From Catonia carolina (taxonomy: Eukaryota > Arthropoda > Insecta > Hemiptera > Achilidae), in the NCBI GenBank assembly GCA_035578175.1, contig JAQMRL010000006.1:61125001-61189000 (forward strand): a stretch of DNA of 64,000 nucleotides, given 5' to 3'. The translations under genes were made by a program, and so were the position numbers. The notes below the pieces were generated by a model. The model did not search any database. It was not told the origin of the DNA and worked only from the letters and a program-made list of their open reading frames with translations. Position 1 is the stretch's first letter; each line of letters opens with the position of its first letter. Positions 12,534 to 22,571 of this stretch are shown here, one piece after another.

Positions 12534-12545
12534 ATTATATAAAAA
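12534..12545 (+). promoter_or_regulatory. Probable TATA box of the OBP gene
   Basis: TTATATAAAAAT lies ~70 bp before the ATG, leaving room for a start site around 12,565-12,570 and a short leader. Placement is inferred from spacing only. Confidence 0.4.
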
Positions 12546-12607
12546 TAAAAAAAAATTCATTTTAATTTATTGTTTTTGAAAGTGATCTAAGTGGCACAGG
12601 TACCATC

Positions 12608-12670
12608 ATGAGTGTGTTTTTTAAAATTACAGTATTTTTAGTCATTTTATTTGTTAATGGAACATTTTCA
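12608..12670 (+). CDS. OBP exon 1: signal peptide
   Basis: ATG in the context ACCATC-ATG. The 21 residues run MSVFFKITVFLVILFVNGTF then S, with a hydrophobic core at ~4-16 and a likely cleavage near the exon end. The donor is GTGAGT at 12671, phase 0. An in-frame stop follows soon after in the intron. Confidence 0.85.
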
Positions 12671-15600
12671 GTGAGTATTTTTTGATGAAAATTATTCTAG
12701 ATGATGATATTAATTTATTTGTGATCACTAAAGTACAATTTGTAATTGAAGAGGTTTCGTTGGTTTTATATCCGGTTGTTATTTAATGGCTAACCAGACA
12801 GTGAAATTGATTAATTAAAATGAGTTTTTTGTCTTTAAGTTTTATTACGGTAGTGTACATTGAGCTGTACAATTTCCGTATATGAAATTTAACGGGCGGT
12901 GAGGAATTTTACTTTATAAGGAGAAGAGGTACTCAGTGGGTAATTTTCCGTTTTGGCCGGCCCGTGGTGTAGTGGTCAACGCTACTGGCTACTATGCCGG
13001 GGTCCCGGGTTAGATTCCCGGTCAGGTCTGGCATTTTTTTCATCTGTAAATCACCACATATCATTACCTACGCACAAGCCCAAGGCTTATGTAGGCATCA
13101 TCACTCAATAAAAAAAAAAAAAAAACAAAAATATACGGGTTTTGTCCGTTATTCAGACCAAGAGGTCTCTGCTCCATTTTCGCTTTATACGATGCACAGT
13201 TGGGAAGTTTCTTGTAGTTAGATCTCGGACTAGTTGGTTTGGATGGTTAACTAATCGTTCCCGAAATTTACTATAAAAGAACGCGGTTATTCCTTTACTG
13301 TCGGGAATTTAAAATTATCGTGGAGGGTTTTATTGCTTACATAAAAAAATCTGGTGTGAAATACTCACGCAACTCTCTCTTGTCAATGCAAATAATTAAC
13401 AATATAACGTAACATTATAAATAAAACATTAGAAAACAAAAAACTAACATCAATAACCATAACCTAATTTTAATCATGAGTGAAAGACGCAAAATGAAAA
13501 TCAACCTCAGTTTGACTTAAAAATACGGAAAATCTGTCTTTCACGCCAAACTAGGCTCTGTAGAGAAAAATGCTTTAAATAAAAGTTATAGATCTTTTAA
13601 TTTCCTATAAATTTGATTATATACACTTTTGTTGTAAAATGGATACTAATGTTAAAATCTTAAAAAATCGATTTTTTAAAGATATTTTCGTGGAAAAAAA
13701 AGAAAATAGCTAAGTACCGCTAAACTAAGCGTTATACAAAAAATGTTAGAAATAAAAGTTGTAGGATTTTAAATTCTCTACAAATTTAATAAATTATCAA
13801 TTTCCTATCTTTTACTATTCCTATGAAAAATGTACCTAAAATTAGCACATTTTAACGTTGGCGGGATACAATCTACAGTTTACCCTTAAGCTTTTCTTGG
13901 AAGACATGTATAATATGTTCTAAAAATAATAACTGGCTGAAATTAAAAGTTCTTTGCTAAATTCTTCTTTATAGAAAAGAAAAACACCGCATATTATAAT
14001 GCAGAACAAAGTTATTCTATTTCATCATAATCATTAACGACAGATTTGACTTCCTGGCCTCTTCCAGTTTCAAATTTATCTCTATTCATTATGAAGTTGG
14101 GATTACATTGGACTTACAATCAAGGTATTATAAACTTTAAAACAGTCTCTTTCGTATTCTGTTTAAATAATTAAGTTTTTTCATTTAAATGTAGGTATTA
14201 ACAGAGAAACAAGTTCAACAAACTGGAAAAGCAATGGCGAGTGCATGCAAGGCTTCTTCTGGTGTTCAAAGAAGTAAGTATCGTCAAATATATTGTTAAA
14301 ACATCTGGTGTGAAACACTCACACGACCTTCCCTTGCCAATGTAAATAATGAACAATAAAACCTATTTTTAATCATCAGTAAACAATATAAAATGAAAAA
14401 ATAACCTCTTTTAATCATGAGCAAATGACAAAAATTGAAAAATAACACGAGTAAACCACAGTTGCCAGTTGATCGATTTTGATGAAATGTTCCCGTCGGA
14501 TTTCTTGTAGTAAGTACCTAATTTAAGTTCTAAGTTTCGACTTCGTACGCTTTTCCTTTCTTGATATAATTTGTTCGCATACAGACCAACCGGTGAAAAC
14601 TCAATTTCGAAAAATCGACATGAAAGCATTACTTTCTTTCCCTATAACTATATTTATATAGGGCAAGAGAAAGTAAAAATAGGGCTAATAAACTTGAAAT
14701 TTATATCTGAAGACTGTAATTTCAGAACAAACCAATTTTTATGTAGTTATTTACTTAAAATAAATGTAATTTTTACAAATGGTAACTAAACTAAGATTCT
14801 GACAAAAATTGTAGTTTTTATCTCTACAATTTCGAAAAAAAAGATTTTTGAATTCTTTTGAATTTTCATCTGAATTACTTCAGACAATGTAATAAATAAG
14901 GGAAGTTTAGTAAAAATCCTCAGAGCCGGTTTTAAGAAAATTGTATTTTTGCATCAGAGTAAAGTACCTTTAATTTCGGAGCTATATATACCTAATTCTC
15001 CCCCCCCCCAAAAAAAAAGAGGTATAATATCTTACTTTTAAAATATCACACGAATCGGTTGATTAGTTTTGGCTTAAGAATGAATGACAGGCAGATACAC
15101 TTTCTTGCTCTAAATACAGCGCAAGAAAGTAAAAGTTATTAGCCAACGTATAAAAATTTTAAAAGTAAATTTAAAAGCTTTTATGCAGAACAATATCTTG
15201 GACTATTTCTCCTTCAAAATGGATAACGAATTAAAAAAATACTTTATGTAGTAGCCAACGATTTGAGAAACTGGTTAAAACACCCTGTACAAATTAATAA
15301 AAAGAATCCTAATCAAGATATGTGCTATTGATAAGTTAATTAAACAATCGAAGGATCAAAATTTAATTAATAAAATTTTTATTTTTTGTGTTAAGGTCTT
15401 GTGATGAAAGCTGCACAAGGAGAGCTAACAGATGATAGAAAACTTAAGGTAAGGTTAATTTGTTTAAAATTTTACTTACAGTTTTTTTTAACTAATTAAT
15501 TAATTAAATTTTGCATTTATGCTCAGACACCATGTAGAGCAAGAGAAAGTAAAAACAGGCCTAATAAATTTAGACTTTAAATCTGAAGCCAGTAATTTCA

Positions 15601-18600
15601 GAGAAAAACCAATTTTGATACAGTCTTTCACTTAAAATAATGTAGAATGTATTTTTAATATAAAAATTAAAAGATCATTTTAAATTTGCACGTAGCAAAA
15701 ATCATCGGAATGAGTAATCAAATTAAAAAAAAAACAACATTAATTGGTTAGAGAAGCACGCCATCCAGTGATACTCCAAACAATTAAAATTGTGTTAAAT
15801 TTCAATTTTTACTACTATTGTTGTGTTAATGTATCATATACAGTAGCGTACAAATTAATCCGAAAACAGATGTTATGTAATGAAAAGTTACTTTTTTTTT
15901 GAAAAAATATATATACATTCTATTTGTTAAAGTTTAATAACTAATATGGCCACCTTTAATGTTTATCAGTTCACGTATGCGATTTGACATGGATTCAATT
16001 ATTAGTGTACTGCACATTTTTAAAATTTCTTCATCACGAAACCATACCGATATTATTGCTGCAATGAGGTTACTTTTTGAAGTACAATCCATTTTTGAGA
16101 GTCGTTTTTTCACTATTCCCCAAAGATTTTCAATCGGGCATATATCTGGAAAATTACCTGGCAATGTCAACACTTTAAAGGTTTCTTGTTCCAAAAATGC
16201 TTTCACTTTTTTGGCAGTATGGCACGGCGCTAAATCTTGTTGAAACACTCCATTGCTATGTGGAAATTTTGTTTGCAGTTGTGGCACAACCTTTGACTTA
16301 AGAATTTGGATATATTCATCGCTTTTTAACATACCATTTACTGGGACTAATGAACAAGGACCTTTAAATGTGAAACAACCCCAAAACATTTTTTTCTGGG
16401 GATGTTTAACTGATTGCTGGATATGAGCCCGTGATGTTCTTTTATCTGCTGATTTCCGAACGTAAGAAACCTTTTGCTCCTGAACGTAAAAATTGGATTC
16501 ATCGGAGAATATTACATTTTTCCAGTCTGCTTGCACACAACAGTCCACTTAGTATGTGCTTTGGCCCGCAATAACCGGTTTTTGCAAATTGCTTGGGTCA
16601 AACGTTTTTTTTTAGCCGGTCGACGAGCTTTCCGTCTTGCATCAAGAAGTCGGCGTCTAACAGTTGTCACATACAAATTCATTCCACTGGCTGCAAGCTG
16701 TCGATTTAAGTCCACAGCACTTAATTTTGGATTCACTTTACTTGTTCTCACTAATAACTGATCCTGAGTCACAGTGGTTTTTCTTTAACGGCCACATTTT
16801 CCTCTCCTTCGAGGTGAAAAGGAACGAGTTTCTCGAAATTGTTTTAATATAGCATTCACTGTCCCTAGTCCAACGCCACAGTCTGAAATTTTTTGTCGTT
16901 GAGTCATACCGTTATACTCGAAGAGAGAAACAATTTTTGAACGTTTTCTTGGAGTTTTCTTAACAACATCCATTGTTACAATATATTACGTAAATAGACA
17001 CAAAAACAATATATTAATTTGTCATAAAAAAATTGAAATACACTCGTATAAACCACTACTTATGTCACGAAATTGCTATAGAGACAAAGAACAACAACTT
17101 CACACTGCACAGACAGCTTACAGAATGTGTGTGGTTAGCAGTGTAGCCACAACATAGAAAAAAATCAAAAAATTCCCTGTGTTCGGATTAATTTGCACGC
17201 TACTGTACGTCTCCACTCCCATAATCGTTTTAGTTGACTTCATGCGATTCATGTTACGTACTGTTACGGTATTGTTATGGTTTTGAGTAATCTCTAGACC
17301 TACTGTGACAATCAGAATCGATTCGTGGACGTAAGGGATTTGTAAGACCTCATGTAGTGTTTTATTGGATATAAACCTCAGAAAATTAAAAATGAGTCGC
17401 AAGAATTTACTTTGAAAATGCTATACATGCATGAAATGACTAACAGATTTGCTCCACCATAAATCGTACGTTCCGAAGAAAATTGTCGTATATCAAAAAA
17501 TGCAAATATTTTAGAAGATATTTTTAGAAGAATTTTTTTTTGTCATCAGTCTCTCGACTGGTTTAATGCAGTTCTCCAAGCTGTTCTATCATGCGCAAGT
17601 CGTTCCATATCTACATACCTGTAACACCCTACATCTTTTGTAATTTGCTTTATATATTCCTGAGACTATTCCTGAGAGAGTATTGTTAATTGAACCCCAA
17701 CCATCAAAGTACACAGGTAACAATTGTCTAGTATTCAAATCCGTATAAAAGTTACTACTTTTACTAGGATTTGAACCAGGAACCTTTGACTCCGAAAATC
17801 AGCTATTAAACAGCTGACTCGCGGCGACGAATTTACTTCTAGACCAACCCAGTGGGTTAAGATGTTTGTTAAATAAAAATAATTGTGGACACTTTTGTTG
17901 ACGAATGGTAAATGAAGTTCATTTGACAAAGATTGAAAATCAAATTTTAAATTCTTATAAGTTTCTTTAAAATGATGAAACAAACAACTTCCTATTTAGT
18001 GTTACAACTTAGAAATTAAGGGCTCTATGCTCCTAATTTTCAGCGTAGATCCTGAAAATTAGTTCACCGAATTGATAGCGTGAAGCTTCGAATAAATACA
18101 GTAATTTGAAATTAGCTGATAGAATTTTTGACGGTAAGCACATGAAACACGAAATTGGTAGTGACATTTTCTTTGTTTCACCAAAAATTTAGTTTTCCGG
18201 GAATTTACGATTTTATTTAAATAATGTTCCCCAAAATTATATCCTGAAAGTCCATTTACAGTGATAAAATTTTTGAATATAATATTTTTTTGCACGTCAC
18301 ATAGATCAGTTGAAATTTAGGTAATTTTTTTCTTTACAAAATGAGTTATGTTTTCAAAGAAATGCGAGTAGAGGAAAATAATTTACAATAAATATTGTTT
18401 ACATGACAATTCAAACATAGTATTATTCTTAATTTATTTATACGTACCTAAACAAAGACAAACTATTGTATGCTTTTCACATAAATAATAAGTTTAGTAT
18501 ATATTTTTAAACAAAATTACATTATTAAGTATGAAATTATTTATTTATTTACTTAGTCGTGAAACTATTAAGATAATATTTGAATGTCATATAATAATTT

Positions 18601-21600
18601 TACTTCCGTTTTTTTCAGTGTTTCTTCGCTTGTGTTTTTGAAACTTTACAAGTGGTAAGACGAACATCAATATTACTCGACTAAAATTTTGTAAATAACA
18701 CTTAACATTATTATAATAGCATTAATATTTAAATTATTATTATTATTATTATTAGTATTTAATATTTGAAATAATTTTTCACATAACAGGCAGGTAGAGT
18801 TTTAAATTATTTGCACTCGATCTGGTAGTTCTAGGGCTACAAAAAATCGTTCTGTTTCTTATCACATGGTCAGCCAATAATATGACTGAAGCATTTACGA
18901 AGAAGAAGTAGAGGTGTAAACGACACTAGTCAAAATTATCTGCTTTAAAAGTAATGAATTTCTGACGTAGTTTCTGACATTGATTTTTTGATTTCCGGTT
19001 TTGGACCACTTCCGGTCGAAACCGGATCTTTAAACCCTTTTTAGACCCACTAACGTTTTATGTAGATTGCGAATCCTAAAACCGTTTGTTGCTGTCTCTT
19101 GTAGTTTCTGACATCTGGGTGTGACGGACGGACGGACAAAACAAAATGATAGATGACAAATTTTAAAAATTGCCAGTGTCTTGTAGAAAATTCAATTCTA
19201 AACAAAACGGTGTAAACTGAAAAAATCTCCTGAAAAACACCATACTATACTGTTTTCAACCTCAGTTGCATTAAATTTGTAAAATTACACTTTTTTTGTA
19301 TTGTTTCAAAGAAAAGGTTCTTTTTCATAAAAATTTAACTAATTTCTATGTACTTTGAAGGTAGAAAAATTTTCATATCCCGTGAAGCCAAAAAGGAAAT
19401 TTGTCTTTGTAGATAGCTTACATCCATTAGTTCAGAGGTTGTACGGCAGTTCAATTCAATATTCAAATGAATCATAGTAAAAACAGAACTTAAGTATTTT
19501 CAACAACCTACTAAAAAACAAAAATCTACTTTTTTCGCTACAGGGCTTAAATCTATTAAACGGCCATGAAACGGGAAGAAATATTTCATTACTCTACGTT
19601 ATTGATACAAAGCAAGGAAGTGAAATTAAAGAAAAATTAATATTAATATTATTAGGTGTATTGTTATCCATTCTTTTCTATACAAATGTTTTTGTATTTT
19701 AATTTGTCTATACTTTTACACAGATTAAAAATGGTAAACTTTATCCTGAATTACTACGTAAAAGAGCTACAACAATGCTACCAACGGAAATTCGAGAAGC
19801 AATCTTACCAACTATAGAATATTGTGGAAGTATAGGTAAGAAATAGTTTTAGTTTTTCCTTTCTCAAAAAAAAAAAAATCTAGTGTGAAACACTACACGA
19901 TTTTCTCTTACCAATGAAAATAATGACAAATAAAACATATGGTTAATCATGAGAAAACAATGTAAAATGAAAATGTAACCTGATTTTAATCACGAGTGAA
20001 TCTCGCTAAATAAAAATCAACCTCTGTTCGATTTCAAAATACGGGAAATTATTAAATGTGCTAAAGTAAGGTCTGTAGAAAAATGTTTGAAATAAAAAGT
20101 AGAAGTTTTTTTAATTTCGTACAACTTTAATGGTAAATATTTTCCCCTAAAATGCAAATTACGGCCGCACATTTAAAAAAAAATTTTTTTACTACGCAAG
20201 CATAGCCTCCAAAAATTTTAGCAGACATGACCCTAACTTATAGACCAAAACATTTTTAATAAATGAGGTGACTAGAAAAATGTTTGGAGCTCTTTATGAG
20301 AAACTTGGAAAAGTGAAAAATCGTACGCATTAGCGACTACTTCCAGTTGACGGTTTTTGCTGAAAATGTTCGCGTCGGGTCTCCTTTTGGAATCTAACTT
20401 AAGCTCCAAGTTTTTCCATACAAAGTTCTGGAGAGATTTTGTTCCCATACACACAGACCAATTGGTAAAACCATGTTTTTGTGTACAGAGGGCCTGAAAT
20501 GTGTATTTCCGGTGAAAACTTGAGTTCGAAAAAACGATATGAAAACGATTCTTTCCTTACCCATATATTCATATAAAGCAAGAGAAAGTAAAAATTACAA
20601 AATTTGTGTTATTATTTCCAATTGGATCTCCTAAGGCCTAACCTACTTTATTTTCGGGACAAAAGTTTTTTCTAAATGAATTACCACCAAATAATATTAA
20701 TAACCTGATTCAAGATTATGCTTTCCTCCCATTACCAGGAAATTGCTATATCAGAAAACAGTTTTTTTATTTAAATTTAGAAATAGCGTAATTTTGTCGG
20801 AAAAATATTTTAAAAATTAATTTAAAAAAAATCCTACATGACTAAATTCCTTGAAAATTATAAAAAATGCATACCTAAAATAACACAAAATTTAGCATCG
20901 GTGTTAGACGTTTGGAAAATAATGAGAAGAGGGGAAACCTGTAGTGGAAAAGGCTTCATGCAACAGCAACTCCTGAAGATCGTATCAATATTTTGTTTTC
21001 CATTCTAGCAGTCCACCCTGAAGGTCTACTAGAATTTTGTGAGAAAGTTCTGGGGAAGGTTATTTAAATTTACAATTTAACAACTAACGAATAACATGAA
21101 AAAGAATTTTACGTATAAGTAATCAATGACAATTTTCAATAAAAATATAATTAGCTAGATCTTTCGAAACTTACTTCCTTAAATTGGGAAATCCTGTGCT
21201 AGGGGAAGAGTGTAATTTAAATAAATTTAGTATTAATTAGTACAGCATTTAGTATTTTAAATTAATAAATTATTTTTATAGAAAATGAAGATAAATGTGA
21301 GCTAGCATATTCACTGGTCGACTGTCATTTTCAAGTTTCTGGAGGGAAAAACGTAAGTACAAAATAACAAAAAAATTAAGTACAGAAATAAGTAAAATTA
21401 AAAGTTTGTATCAAATAACACACAATTTACTTTGAAGTTTACATATTTTTCAATGAATACTCTTTAGAAAATAATTCGTGTACACTGTAAAATATTTCAT
21501 CAATCAAGTATTTTTAGCTTTTTTCAAAGAAACTTAAATTACTACAACTTTTTAAAGCTTGCAGTAATTTATTGGATATATTTGCTAGCTGCATAAGTAG

Positions 21601-22571
21601 ATTTTTAATCAAACAATTTAGTATTAAACAAATTATAACAAAAATAGTATTATTATAACAATTTATAACAAAAATTGTGTCATTCGATTCCTCTGAAAGA
21701 GTAGATACAGAACATTGATTGGGTTTGGAGTTCCGGTTGCGGAAGTGGGTAAAAATCGCAAGTCAATAAATCAAAGTCAGTATTTGGAAACACAAATAGT
21801 ATCATGCGATTCGTCTTAAAAAGCAGATACAAAATTCACTAATGGTTTTTACCGTAAAAAAAGAAAAAAGTCAAAGGTAAGCCTTATTAAAAATTGCCAA
21901 CAGCCATGAGACGCGTCTAATGAAATTGGTATTTGAGATTTTTAAGATTTCAGTTCGTTAATTTTTATTTTCTATTTTTGAAGCCAATCCTCTATAAGGT
22001 TTAAATGGATTTGAATTATGTGCAAAGCTTCTACCGGATGAGCAGCCTTTAACAGTAACGTCAGGGCTTAGTGTTTACTCGAAGCCCTGTTCTGTACCCA
22101 TTACACGACAAAATTTATAAAGAATAATACAAAATATTGTGTTTTATTGCTTGTGTTGATAATAAATTATTTGATTAGGTGTTTAAAACAGTACAGGTAC
22201 TGAGATTACGGCTTACACGTTGAAATGTAATTTTCTCTCCCATTCAGACTTTCAGTTATCCGGAACTATCAAGTCCCGTTGAATGGAAAATTACTGTAAT
22301 TATATTAATTACTTACTTTTTTATCAGTAAAACTGTAGATATAATATTAAAATACAATATTACAGGAAGCATTGGACAGTGAGCGATTACCAAGACAGAT
22401 GCTCCACTCAAAACACGATAAACTGGAGCTGAACATTCCATTTCGCCTTACATTTTTTGAGAATTCGAAGAAAAATTCAACCAATAATTAAATTAAATTT
22501 TATTATAAATATAGTTTACATATTTCATATTGTATTTCTTTTTATTGCAGCCGTTTTTTATCCCAATGTGA
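12608..22571 (+). CDS. Classic odorant-binding protein (OBP), seven coding exons
   Basis: Spliced product of 144 residues encoded by 12608-12670, 14195-14273, 15396-15448, 18619-18654, 19724-19835, 21282-21352 and 22551-22571; every junction keeps frame. Residues 1-21 are a signal peptide. The six cysteines are C39, C66, C70, C111, C120 and C129, so spacing is C-X26-C-X3-C-X40-C-X8-C-X8-C, inside the published hemipteran/classic OBP pattern. In this family they pair C1-C3, C2-C5 and C4-C6 around a six-helix cavity. The protein would be secreted and carry small hydrophobic ligands such as odorants; the ligand cannot be inferred. The last six residues, PFFIPM, match the hydrophobic tails that close the pocket in many OBPs. 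Intron phases are 0,1,0,0,1,0. Introns hold REP-A copies, a SINE and an antisense Tc1. I do not assign a numbered OBP name. The last exon is the least certain. Confidence 0.85.
12810..13345 (+). repeat. REP-E copy 1, split by a tRNA SINE
   Basis: Matches in inverted sense the block 53337-53850. Shared landmarks include the TTTATTACGGTAGTGTACAT region, GGAGAAGAGGTAC, GTTATTCAGACCAA, TAGTTGGTTTGGATGGT and GGAGGGTTTTATTGCTTAC. In this copy a tRNA SINE (12,955-13,130) interrupts it. Lies in OBP intron 1; function unknown. Confidence 0.65.
12955..13130 (+). repeat. tRNA-derived SINE in OBP intron 1
   Basis: Head GGCCGGCCCGTGGTGTAGTG resembles a tRNA 5' part with an A box. The B-box region GGGTTAGATTCCCGG has one change from GGTTCRANTCC, followed by a ~75 bp body and a poly-A tail. 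It is a pol III-type SINE, not a working tRNA gene. The 75-residue frame crossing it is a shadow. Confidence 0.8.
13342..13790 (-). repeat. REP-A copy 5, truncated (OBP intron 1)
   Basis: Starts AAAAAATCTGGTGTGAAA with the terminus TCTCTCTTGTCAATG and stops about half way through the family body, where a REP-C scrap (13,797-13,890) begins. Confidence 0.65.
13797..13890 (+). repeat. REP-C fragment (OBP intron 1)
   Basis: Carries TTCCTATGAAAAATGTACCT and GGCGGGATACAA, matching 46,735-46,800 inside the 2.2 kb TIR element and the copy near 43,490-43,560. Confidence 0.6.
14195..14273 (+). CDS. OBP exon 2: helix 1 and first cysteine
   Basis: 79 nt after the acceptor TGTAG. It encodes VLTEKQVQQTGKAMASACKA and SSGVQR, with C39 as the first conserved cysteine, and ends in phase 1 before GTAAGT. 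The A at the end joins GT from exon 3 to make Ser48. Confidence 0.85.
14299..14675 (-). repeat. REP-A copy 6, internally deleted (OBP intron 2)
   Basis: Both ends are present (ATCTGGTGTGAAACACTCAC and GGGCAAGAGAAAGTAAAAA) but more than 500 bp of the body is gone. The sequence just outside the right end (AGGGCTAATAAACTTG, AATTTCAG) recurs near 15,555-15,600 beside another isolated REP-A end. Confidence 0.65.
15396..15448 (+). CDS. OBP exon 3: helix 2
   Basis: 53 nt between the acceptor TTAAG and the donor GTAAGG. It completes Ser48 and encodes LVMKAAQGELTDDRKLK, ending in phase 0. The charged TDDRKLK leads into C2, as is usual for OBPs. Confidence 0.85.
15841..17205 (-). mobile_element. Tc1-type transposon, antisense in OBP intron 3
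   Basis: 1,365 bp with inverted ends CAGTAGCGTACAAATTAATC and the complement of CAGTAGCGTGCAAATTAATC. Both are flanked by TA (15839-15840, 17206-17207). It encodes a transposase on the minus strand, opposite to the OBP gene, and is broken by a stop and frameshifts. Confidence 0.9.
15934..16973 (-). pseudogene. Tc1-family DD34E transposase, disrupted
   Basis: Read from 16973 downward: the first frame (to 16785) has a helix-turn-helix-like MTQRQKISDCGVGLGTVNAI and a basic SPRRRGKCGR. A second frame (16772-16512) continues with LNRQLAASGMNLYVTTVRRR and a basic linker. The third (16548-15934) holds the catalytic core: Asp in FSDESNF, Asp in FQQDLAPCH and Glu in CPIENLW, with exactly 34 residues between the last two. 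All catalytic residues survive, but the stop near 16,785 and the shift at ~16,530 block a full product. It would act in the nucleus on its own TIRs. Confidence 0.88.
17207..17400 (-). mobile_element. Jockey-like LINE fragment
   Basis: Minus-strand translation includes FISNKTLHEVLQIPYVHE, the pattern just after the RT domain of Jockey-clade elements (S-N-x-T-L-H-x-D-L-x-I-P-x-V). It abuts the Tc1 right end, so the Tc1 may have jumped into this LINE remnant. Confidence 0.55.
17530..17665 (-). mobile_element. LINE 3' tail (same family as 32,118-32,935)
   Basis: Shares with 32,120-32,235 the blocks ATCAGTCTC, GACTGGTTT, CAGTTCTCCAAGCTGTT and CATATCTACATACCTG. In minus sense it codes for the last residues of a LINE RT protein. 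Confidence 0.6.
17670..17830 (-). repeat. tRNA-headed SINE (family F) fragment
   Basis: Minus sense contains the B-box-like GGTTCAAATCCTAGTAAAAG and the body AACAATTGTTACCTG with TTGGGGTTCAATTAAC, matching 63,035-63,250. Truncated; in OBP intron 3. Confidence 0.6.
18619..18654 (+). CDS. OBP exon 4: C2-X3-C3 microexon
   Basis: Only 36 nt, encoding CFFACVFETLQV, the diagnostic C2-X3-C3 pair. Acceptor CCGTTTTTTTCAG has an excellent pyrimidine tract; donor GTAAGA. Phase 0 on both sides. Confidence 0.88.
18782..18963 (+). repeat. REP-B 5' fragment (OBP intron 4)
   Basis: The first ~180 bp of REP-B from CATAACAGGCAGGTAG. It breaks off at AATGAATTTC into unrelated sequence that includes a short GACG tandem run near 19,120-19,135. 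Confidence 0.65.
19724..19835 (+). CDS. OBP exon 5: central helices and C4
   Basis: 112 nt. Begins IKNGKLYPELLRKRATTMLP and continues to the C4 motif TIEYCGSI. The LP turn and the helix before C4 are standard OBP features. Acceptor TACACAG, donor GTAAGA, phase 1. Confidence 0.88.
19866..20591 (-). repeat. REP-A copy 7 (OBP intron 5)
   Basis: Minus-strand copy from AAAATCTAGTGTGAAACAC to AAGCAAGAGAAAGTAAAAA, with an internal loss of ~200 bp. The two minus-strand 60-residue frames inside are shadows. Confidence 0.65.
21282..21352 (+). CDS. OBP exon 6: C5 and C6
   Basis: 71 nt completing Glu115 and encoding NEDKCELAYSLVDCHFQVSG then GKN. The C-E-x-A-Y-x8 spacing to C6 is the strongest single OBP signature here. 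Donor AACGTAAGT, phase 0. If not spliced, the frame would read four more codons and stop at 21365-21367. Confidence 0.88.
22551..22571 (+). CDS. OBP exon 7: terminal microexon
   Basis: After a strong acceptor (TGTATTTCTTTTTATTGCAG), seven codons read PFFIPM-stop in phase 0. Short hydrophobic tails with F, P and I/L are normal for classic OBPs. A competing frame at 22366-22491 is discussed under rejected items. No clear AATAAA lies in the next 100 bp. Confidence 0.65.
   Translation, partial: PFFIPM

Noticed and set aside
12961..13032. Apparent tRNA genes (also at 34,732, 52,491, 53,265 and 63,600)
   Set aside because: A and B boxes are present, but they are fused to repeat bodies and A tails, occur in many copies and lack a convincing cloverleaf; they are SINE heads.
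15959..16852. Plus-strand ORFs of 94, 95 and 62 codons
   Set aside because: Antisense shadows of the minus-strand Tc1 transposase.
22366..22491. A 41-codon open frame in phase with OBP exon 6, ending in a stop
   Set aside because: Its acceptor lacks a pyrimidine tract, and the hydrophilic tail is unlike OBP C-termini. The exon at 22,551 has a much better acceptor and a typical tail.
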